Source of the DNA: Salinicoccus sp. UBA3372 | GTDB taxonomy: Bacteria > Bacillota > Bacilli > Staphylococcales > Salinicoccaceae | Direction: 5' to 3' | NCBI GenBank assembly: GCA_002360325.1 | Contig: DEQG01000034.1 | Coordinates: 617-13,249, forward strand | DNA: 12,633 nt | Shown here: one piece after another, positions 7,522 to 12,633 of the stretch | How positions within the stretch are numbered: position 1 is the first letter of the stretch | How the letters are laid out: every line of letters starts with the position of its first letter | Made by a program: the position numbers and the translations under genes | The notes under the pieces: model-generated | Told to the model about the DNA's origin: nothing | What the model saw: the letters and a program-made list of their open reading frames with translations, nothing else | The model's database searches: none

Positions 7522-9784
7522 TATTTCCTCCATCATCTGCGATTAACCTTTTAATGTAATTTTTCAATTCCTGATTTGAAGACATTTTAAGTTTTGATTC
7601 CGATTGTATTTTCTGTTCAATTGCCGATTTGACTTTTGAATTTTCAATATCGCTCTGAACAATTTCATCATCGGTGTCCTTCTTTATTATTATACCATTT
7701 TTCACTTCAATTTTCTCTAATTCTTCAAGTATATCGGTGACCATCTTCAGTAATTTCATGCTGATATTAAAATGATCCGCCCATCTGACGGCGTCTTCGG
7801 CCAAATTGATTGTGCCGCTGTCACGTTCACTGATCATCTGATAGAAACCGTCAATCAGATCAAAGCCCGGCACCCCTGTAAAATAAAGTTCTTCCCTGTT
7901 GTTGAAAATCATGATGATTTTTGAAACATGGATATTATTCAATGATTCACCTAGCAGATCAAGTGATTCAGGCAGATCCCTCAAAACAAGCGTGTCGATT
8001 GCAAACGGCAGTTTCTCGCCGTAATGATAATAATTCTCGCCTTTTTTCTCCGCATCATTTCTTATCATGAAGTGATCATCCGAGGAAATCATCGAGAAGT
8101 TCTGATTTACTTTACTTCTCATATCCAGAATCTGGACATTAGATATTTCTGCATCCTGAATGATCATCTGCAATGATCTTTTTGAATTGAATTCATTGAT
8201 ATTGACTGTCCCGACAAGGCTGATTGTATCGCCTGCGGACACTTCATGAAACAGATATCCGAAATTAAACCCGATCGTATCCATGGATATGTTTTCAAAT
8301 ATAATCTTTATATGATTTCTGTCCTTGCCCACCTGCTTCAGACTTTTTATACGGCCCTGATTGATCATGAAAATCGGACGGTTGAATGCCTGTCCAAAAG
8401 GTTTCAGATTTTCAAACCGTTCAAATTCCGCAATCTTATACTCGTCTTTTTCCACCATCAGGTCGATATATTTGACCGGCTTCAGTGACAGCGCCTGATC
8501 TTTGAAATACTGTTCGATTGAATGACAGAAGCCAGCAATGTGTTTTTCTAATATTTCAACACCGAATGCCTGTGAATGTCCACCGACTTTTTTGACGAAT
8601 GTATCATTGTCTTTGATGATCTGCAGAAGGTCGAGACCCTCGATCGAACGTGCAGACCCTCTGTATGTATCACCATCCCGAGTCAGGACGATTGCCGGTT
8701 TGCCATATGTTTCATTCAGCCTGGAAGCGACAATTCCGATAACGCCCGGATGATAGTCATCGCTGTAGACAATGATTACATCTTCACTTTCTTTATACTT
8801 CGTGTCTGCGTCCTCGAAAGTTTCCTGGACGAGCATTTTCCGCTCGCTGTTCAGCTGCTCGAGTTCCGATGCCAGTTCAAAAGCTTCTGACTTATCAGAT
8901 GTGAGCAATAGTTCGACAGCGATTGAAGCATCTGCAATACGCCCTGAACTGTTCAATCTCGGAGCGATGCCGAAACCGATCGTTTCCTCATCCACAAGAC
9001 CGCTGTGGCCTGAGACGGATAACAAAGTCTGTATGCCGGTTGATGGATTTGAATTAATCTGCTTCAGCCCGTCGATGACAAGCCTTTTATTTTCATCAAC
9101 GATGCTGACCAGGTCTGCCACCGTTCCGATGGCGACAAGACCGGGCATCTCATCATCTTCCAGCCCGAGTGCGCAGATCAGTTTGTAAGTGATGCCGACA
9201 CCGGCCAGATATTTAAAAGGATAGTCGCCGGCTTCATGCGCCGCATGTACGATGATGGCATCCGGCAGTGTTTCACCGAATTCATGGTGGTCGACGATGA
9301 TGACATCTATATCCCGCTCTCTTAAAAATGCAATCTCATCCACTGCGGCAACACCGTTGTCCACTGTAATCACCAGATCGAAACGGCCCGCCACCTGCTC
9401 TTCAAACAGTTCGATATTCGGACCATAGCCGTGATCGATCCGGTTCGGTATGAGATAGTCCACGTCCCCGCCCGCTTTGTTGAGTGCCGTATACAAAATA
9501 GCAGTACTGGTGATGCCGTCGGCGTCAAAGTCGCCGTATATCAGAATACGTTCATTGCTGTTCAAGGCCTCTTCAATTCTTTTTACGGCCTTGTCGATCT
9601 CAAAGACGGCATGTGCGTCGTACGTTTCAGTGTCGTACAGCTGCATCAGGTCTTCATCGGTGACATATCCCCGATTTTCAAGTATACGCTGCTCCAGTTC
9701 ATTCAGACGGTATTTAACAATCAGTTCCTGAGGCATGTCATTGTCACTTTTACGGACTTTCCATTCATATTTAGACTTAAACAT
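7511..9784 (-). CDS. recJ: Single-stranded-DNA-specific 5'-3' exonuclease RecJ
   Basis: DHH-superfamily nuclease that degrades single-stranded DNA 5' to 3' in recombination repair and mismatch repair. Metal-binding motifs are visible in order: GDFDADG (84-90), VDNG (141-144), DHH (165-167), VADLV (222-226), HPGVIG (345-350) and the DHHA1 motif GGHSQAFG (401-408). An OB-fold region (about 460-560) and the longer C-terminal domain of Firmicute RecJ follow, giving 757 residues, the usual size here. The ATG has AAAGGGTG eight bases upstream. That ribosome site lies immediately behind the T-run of the secDF terminator, and I found no convincing promoter between secDF and recJ, so expression may rest on read-through or on a promoter inside secDF. 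The stop codon overlaps the start of apt. Confidence 0.96.
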   Translation of the reverse strand: MFKSKYEWKVRKSDNDMPQELIVKYRLNELEQRILENRGYVTDEDLMQLYDTETYDAHAVFEIDKAVKRIEEALNSNERILIYGDFDADGITSTAILYTALNKAGGDVDYLIPNRIDHGYGPNIELFEEQVAGRFDLVITVDNGVAAVDEIAFLRERDIDVIIVDHHEFGETLPDAIIVHAAHEAGDYPFKYLAGVGITYKLICALGLEDDEMPGLVAIGTVADLVSIVDENKRLVIDGLKQINSNPSTGIQTLLSVSGHSGLVDEETIGFGIAPRLNSSGRIADASIAVELLLTSDKSEAFELASELEQLNSERKMLVQETFEDADTKYKESEDVIIVYSDDYHPGVIGIVASRLNETYGKPAIVLTRDGDTYRGSARSIEGLDLLQIIKDNDTFVKKVGGHSQAFGVEILEKHIAGFCHSIEQYFKDQALSLKPVKYIDLMVEKDEYKIAEFERFENLKPFGQAFNRPIFMINQGRIKSLKQVGKDRNHIKIIFENISMDTIGFNFGYLFHEVSAGDTISLVGTVNINEFNSKRSLQMIIQDAEISNVQILDMRSKVNQNFSMISSDDHFMIRNDAEKKGENYYHYGEKLPFAIDTLVLRDLPESLDLLGESLNNIHVSKIIMIFNNREELYFTGVPGFDLIDGFYQMISERDSGTINLAEDAVRWADHFNISMKLLKMVTDILEELEKIEVKNGIIIKKDTDDEIVQSDIENSKVKSAIEQKIQSESKLKMSSNQELKNYIKRLIADDGGNNES
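7527..7531 (-). promoter_or_regulatory. Ribosome binding site fixing the apt start
   Basis: GGAGG on the minus strand, five bases before the ATG at 7521. The longer in-frame start at 7536 would include this site within the coding region. The site lies inside the last codons of recJ. Confidence 0.85.
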
Positions 9785-9799
9785 AACATAAACACCCTT

Positions 9800-9831
9800 T
9801 AAAAAAATGCCCGGAAATTCCAGGCATTTTC
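9800..9831 (-). terminator. Intrinsic terminator after secDF, abutting the recJ ribosome site
   Basis: On the minus strand AAAATGCC (9823-9830) and GGCATTTT (9804-9811) form an 8 bp stem extended by a G-T wobble and G-C pairs (TGG with CCG) around a short A/T loop, followed by seven Ts (9801-9807). The secDF stop lies nine bases upstream. The AAAGGGTG site of recJ starts directly after the T-run. Confidence 0.85.
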
Positions 9832-9839
9832 AAATAATA

Positions 9840-12119
9840 TTAAACTAATATCTTTTCATCATTTGTCTTCGTTTCTTCATATACGACCAGTTCGCCGCCG
9901 TTCTTTCTAAGCTGACGCTTCTTCAATACGCCCCATAACTGGATGGCGATGAAGAATGAGGAGTATACCCCGCTGACCAGGCCGATAAGCAGTCCGAGAC
10001 TGAAGCCGAATATCGCACTGCTGCCGAACATGACAAGGAGCAGAACAACGATTACCACAGTCAGAACGGTGTTGATTGAACGTGTGGCTGTCTGTCTGAG
10101 TGAGCGGTTGATGATCAGATCTACCGTCTCCTCGCTTTTTATCACCTTGATCTTACGCAGATTCTCCCTGATTCTGTCGAGTGTCACGATCGTATCGTTG
10201 ATGGAGTAACCTACAATGGTCAGCACTGCAGCGATGATTGTAATATCCACTTCTATTCTGAAAATCGAAAATACTGCAATCATGATAAAGACATCATGCA
10301 TCAGGGCGAGTACGGCCGGTAGCGCCATACGCCATTCGAAACGGATTGTTGCATAAGCGATGATGCCGAGTGATGCAATCAGTAATGCGAGTGCCGCGTT
10401 TTGGGCAAGTTCCTTACCGATAACCGGGCTCACCGTACTGATCATCGGTGTGGCACCATACATTTCATTGAATGTATCCTGCATCGTTGTGACCTCATCC
10501 TGGGCAAGGTCGGTGGTGTATCTAGCAACGACGGTATTCTCACCCGACGTCGTAATGCTTTCCGGCGGAATGCCGAGTTCGCTCAGCGTATCCTCGACTT
10601 CATCGACATCCGCTTCATCGGATATCTCTATATCCGCACGTGTTCCGCTCGTAAAATCGACACCGAGATTCAAATTGAACACTGCCAGTGCACCCGCACC
10701 CAGTATTAAAAGTGTAATACTGAAAGCAAAGAATTTCTTCGTATGTCTGACGAAATCAAAACGGTCCCACGGCGTCGTCAGATCTTCTATGTCTTTTCCT
10801 TCACTCAGCTTGTATCTGTTCTTTTCTTTTATGCCGAACAGTGCTAATTTATCATTCAAGTATCCGGAATGGATAATAAGCCTCATCAGTACACGTGTCA
10901 GGAAGACCGCAGTTACAAAACTCATCACGATAGACAGTATGAGCATCGTCGCGAAACCTTTGACACTGCTCGTTCCGAATGCAAATAATACAAGACCCGC
11001 GATCAGTGTGGTGATGTTTGCATCGAGAATCGTCCATATTGAGTTCTGAGCCGCTTTCTTATATGCTTTTTTGATGCTTCTGCCAACTCTGAGTTCATCT
11101 TTCAACCGTTCATACAGAATGATGTTCGCATCAACGGCCATGCCGACACCGAGAATCAATGCTGCGATGCCCGGCAGGGTCAATACGCCGTTAATCATGT
11201 TGAACCCGAAAACCGTCAAATATATATAGACGAATAAAGTCACAGTCGCAACAAGGCCCGGCAGTCTGTAAAAGGCGATCATGAAGATGAATACCAGGGC
11301 GATGCCTATTGCGCCTGCAAAAATAGTTTCCTGCAGCGCCTGTTCACCAAACTGTGCACCGACCGATGTTGAATACACTTCACTCAGTTCGACCGGCAGA
11401 GAACCGGAGTTCAGCAGAGATGCGATATTTTGTGCCCGCTCAACACCTTCCTGACCTTCAAACCCGCCCGAGATCATCACCTCGCTGGAGTTGATCGGTT
11501 CACTCACAGTCGGAGCGGATACGAACTTCGGATTTTCTTTCTGCGCTTCTGCAGCAAATGAATCTTCACCTTCGACAAAGTCCATCCAGATGACCATCAG
11601 GTTTTCACCCTGCGGCCTTTCGGATATTTCTTCAGTAACCTCCCTGAATTTCTCTGCACTCTGAAGTTCCAAAGTGACCATCGCATTATTGAATTCATCG
11701 AAATTTTGGGAGGCGCCGCCTTCCACAAGGTCCGAACCGGATAACAGTACATTATCTTCAACGTCGCGAATTGTCAGTTCTGCCTGTGTACTCAGAAGTT
11801 CTCTCGCTTCGGTCTGGTCTTCCACACCCGCGAGCTGCACTCTGATCCTGTTGCCTTCCTCAATCTGTATATTCGGTTCCGATACCCCGAGAACGTTCAC
11901 TCTCGAATCCAATGTACTGGCTGTACTGCTGACGGCAGTATCATCAATTTCGTCTCCCTCGTTGAGCGGTTCAACTTCATATAAAACTTCAAAACCGCCC
12001 TGCAGGTCGAGCCCGAGGTTGACATCGCCCCCGACATCTTCCGCCGTCAGGGCAACAACAGTGATCAATCCGATACTCACAGCTAAAGCAATGATTATGT
12101 AACTTAATTTATTCCTCAA
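9840..12119 (-). CDS. secDF: Fused protein translocase subunit SecDF
   Basis: Membrane protein that uses the proton gradient to help pull preproteins through SecYEG on the outer face of the membrane; here SecD and SecF are fused, as in other Staphylococcaceae and Bacillus. With the start used here (759 residues), TM1 lies at about 4-24, the LGLDLQGG motif at 35-42, and the large external P1 domain follows to about 260. The SecD membrane block (about 265-420) contains GMAVDANI (326-333). The SecF half starts near 450, with TM7 at about 463-482, LGVDFTSGT at 485-493, a second external domain and a final membrane block with GYSINDT (637-643). The frame extends to a TTG at 12143, but that lies six bases past the likely transcription start. 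The TTG at 12119 has AGAGGTG six bases upstream and gives MRNKLSY followed by TM1. Confidence 0.93.
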   Translation of the reverse strand: MRNKLSYIIIALAVSIGLITVVALTAEDVGGDVNLGLDLQGGFEVLYEVEPLNEGDEIDDTAVSSTASTLDSRVNVLGVSEPNIQIEEGNRIRVQLAGVEDQTEARELLSTQAELTIRDVEDNVLLSGSDLVEGGASQNFDEFNNAMVTLELQSAEKFREVTEEISERPQGENLMVIWMDFVEGEDSFAAEAQKENPKFVSAPTVSEPINSSEVMISGGFEGQEGVERAQNIASLLNSGSLPVELSEVYSTSVGAQFGEQALQETIFAGAIGIALVFIFMIAFYRLPGLVATVTLFVYIYLTVFGFNMINGVLTLPGIAALILGVGMAVDANIILYERLKDELRVGRSIKKAYKKAAQNSIWTILDANITTLIAGLVLFAFGTSSVKGFATMLILSIVMSFVTAVFLTRVLMRLIIHSGYLNDKLALFGIKEKNRYKLSEGKDIEDLTTPWDRFDFVRHTKKFFAFSITLLILGAGALAVFNLNLGVDFTSGTRADIEISDEADVDEVEDTLSELGIPPESITTSGENTVVARYTTDLAQDEVTTMQDTFNEMYGATPMISTVSPVIGKELAQNAALALLIASLGIIAYATIRFEWRMALPAVLALMHDVFIMIAVFSIFRIEVDITIIAAVLTIVGYSINDTIVTLDRIRENLRKIKVIKSEETVDLIINRSLRQTATRSINTVLTVVIVVLLLVMFGSSAIFGFSLGLLIGLVSGVYSSFFIAIQLWGVLKKRQLRKNGGELVVYEETKTNDEKILV

Positions 12120-12125
12120 ATGTGA

Positions 12126-12132
12126 CACCTCT
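12126..12132 (-). promoter_or_regulatory. Ribosome binding site fixing a TTG start for secDF
   Basis: AGAGGTG on the minus strand lies six bases before the TTG at 12117-12119. No ATG lies nearby in frame, and the upstream TTG at 12143 has no ribosome site. Confidence 0.65.
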
Positions 12133-12144
12133 ATTTTTAACAAC

Positions 12145-12168
12145 TTAACGTTCTCATTATAACGTTAA
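12145..12168 (-). promoter_or_regulatory. secDF promoter region with a perfect palindrome over the -10 box
   Basis: A consensus TATAAT lies on the minus strand at 12156-12161, 37 bases before the chosen secDF start. The -35 side is weak; the best hexamer at 17 bases spacing is TTTTAA. TTAACGTT (12145-12152) and AACGTTAA (12161-12168) form an exact 8+8 bp inverted repeat with an 8-base spacer. One arm overlaps the last base of the -10 box and its upstream side, the other covers the predicted start point, as for a repressor operator. Confidence 0.5.
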
Positions 12169-12180
12169 TAAGTTCAAATT

Positions 12181-12213
12181 AAAATATAAAAGCCGACAAC
12201 TAGTGTCGACTTT
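12181..12213 (-). terminator. Intrinsic terminator after yajC
   Basis: On the minus strand AAAGTCGACA (12204-12213) pairs over 10 bp, with one G-T wobble, with TGTCGGCTTT (12189-12198) around a 5-base loop. It is followed by a T-rich run (12181-12191) broken by two As. It begins four bases past the yajC stop codon and separates yajC from secDF. Confidence 0.82.
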
Positions 12214-12216
12214 GTG

Positions 12217-12477
12217 TTATCTAACAACTTCTTTTAATGCAACTCTTTCGAATTTAAGTACGGTACCCTGGTCATCTGTAAGTATATACATGTGCTTCTG
12301 ATCAAATGACTCGACACGGCCGTGGACGCCACCGATAGTAATGACGTCGTCTCCTTTTTGAAGACCCGCCTGCATTTCCTGGACCTGCTTCTGTTTCTTC
12401 TGAGCCGGACGGATCATCAGGAAATACATTACCAGGATGATTGCAATAAAAGGTAATAATGGCATTAAAAATTCCAT
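12217..12477 (-). CDS. yajC: Preprotein translocase accessory subunit YajC
   Basis: Small membrane protein that associates with SecDF in the holotranslocon. The 86 residues hold one membrane segment (about 3-22) running into the family hallmark YFLMIRPAQKKQKQ (18-31), then a small cytoplasmic domain with KGDDVITIGGVHG (41-53). AGGAG lies 13 bases before the ATG, longer than usual, so translation may be modest; no better start is visible. It follows tgt after 18 bases and is presumably on the same transcript. The terminator behind it splits it from secDF even though the proteins work together. Confidence 0.95.
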   Translation of the reverse strand: MEFLMPLLPFIAIILVMYFLMIRPAQKKQKQVQEMQAGLQKGDDVITIGGVHGRVESFDQKHMYILTDDQGTVLKFERVALKEVVR

Positions 12478-12495
12478 TCTTTCTCAAACACTCCT

Positions 12496-12633
12496 CTAAA
12501 AGTTTTTCGGATTTTTTACATTCAATCCATATGAGTCGAAAAACGCTTCTTTAAAATCTAACAATCTGTCATTTAAAATCGCACTTCGAACATCTTCCAT
12601 CAATTTTAACAGAAAATACAGGTTATGATAAGT
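12496..12633 (-). CDS. tgt: Queuine/preQ1 tRNA-ribosyltransferase, C-terminal end (cut by the window edge)
   Basis: Tgt exchanges guanine 34 of tRNAs with GUN anticodons (Asp, Asn, His, Tyr) for preQ1, the first tRNA-bound step toward queuosine. Only the last 45 codons are visible. They begin T-Y-H-N-L-Y-F-L-L, which matches the conserved histidine-asparagine stretch in which the histidine is the fourth zinc ligand of the family, and continue LMEDVRSAI to a terminal NPKNF, as in staphylococcal Tgt. The TAG stop lies 18 bases before yajC, the usual tgt-yajC arrangement. Two of its tRNA substrates, Asp and His, are charged by the synthetases at the other end of the window. The catalytic part lies outside the window. 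Confidence 0.93.
   Translation of the reverse strand, partial: TYHNLYFLLKLMEDVRSAILNDRLLDFKEAFFDSYGLNVKNPKNF

Noticed and set aside
7522..7536. Longer apt start adding five residues
   Set aside because: The added codons contain the ribosome site itself, and related Apt proteins begin at the ATG at 7521.
10360..11049. 229-codon plus-strand open frame opposite secDF
   Set aside because: It is the antisense shadow of the membrane-rich SecDF sequence, with serine-rich low-complexity content, no ribosome site and no family resemblance.
12302..12487. 61-codon frame starting at TTG overlapping yajC
   Set aside because: It is out of frame with the well-conserved yajC, its TTG lies only three bases behind AGGAG, and its arginine- and glycine-rich end looks like frame-shifted YajC.
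1..12633. Search for a new defence, mobile, CRISPR or toxin-antitoxin system
   Set aside because: All coding space is filled by conserved housekeeping genes in the known staphylococcal order. No direct-repeat arrays, insertion sequence ends, integrase, or unexplained gene cluster is visible, and no gap without a gene exceeds about 310 bases; the largest (3214-3519) is the T-box leader.

Overview
The window is an ordinary, well-packed stretch of chromosome from a Firmicute of the family Staphylococcaceae. Its gene order on the minus strand, tgt - yajC - secDF - recJ - apt - relA(rel) - dtd - lytH - hisS - aspS, is the arrangement known from Staphylococcus aureus, and the proteins resemble staphylococcal orthologues. 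Base composition looks richer in G+C than in S. aureus, so a relative such as Jeotgalicoccus, Salinicoccus or Macrococcus fits better; this genus guess is inference only. Every supported gene lies on the minus strand, so transcription runs from high to low coordinates.

Layout in the direction of transcription: (1) 12496-12633, the last 45 codons of tgt, followed after 18 bases by yajC (12217-12477) and an intrinsic terminator. (2) secDF (9840-12119, probable TTG start), with its own promoter region carrying a perfect 8+8 bp inverted repeat over the -10 box, and a strong terminator at its end. (3) recJ (7511-9784) overlapping apt (7003-7521) by 11 bases, then a terminator. (4) relA/rel (4728-6899), dtd (4266-4718) and lytH (3520-4266), with gaps of 9 bases and a 1-base overlap, so one operon. 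I see no terminator after lytH. (5) A consensus-like sigma-A promoter, a complete T-box riboswitch (about 3234-3479), then hisS (1954-3213) and aspS (191-1951), closed by a terminator at 141-180. (6) The last 140 bases (1-140) hold no supported gene, but contain a likely promoter for the next minus-strand gene, flanked by repeated TGTGCAG motifs and hairpins.

Functionally the genes cover tRNA modification (tgt), protein export (yajC, secDF), recombination repair (recJ), purine salvage (apt), the stringent response (rel), removal of D-amino acids from tRNA (dtd), a membrane-bound cell-wall amidase (lytH) and tRNA charging (hisS, aspS). The stringent response and the T-box both sense uncharged tRNA and sit side by side.

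I found no mobile element, CRISPR array, phage gene or new multi-gene system. The most informative signals are regulatory: a T-box whose specifier reads GACAC (Asp GAC overlapping His CAC) ahead of hisS-aspS, the palindrome in the secDF promoter, a recJ ribosome site directly behind the secDF terminator, and a LytH that lacks the SH3b domain known from S. aureus.
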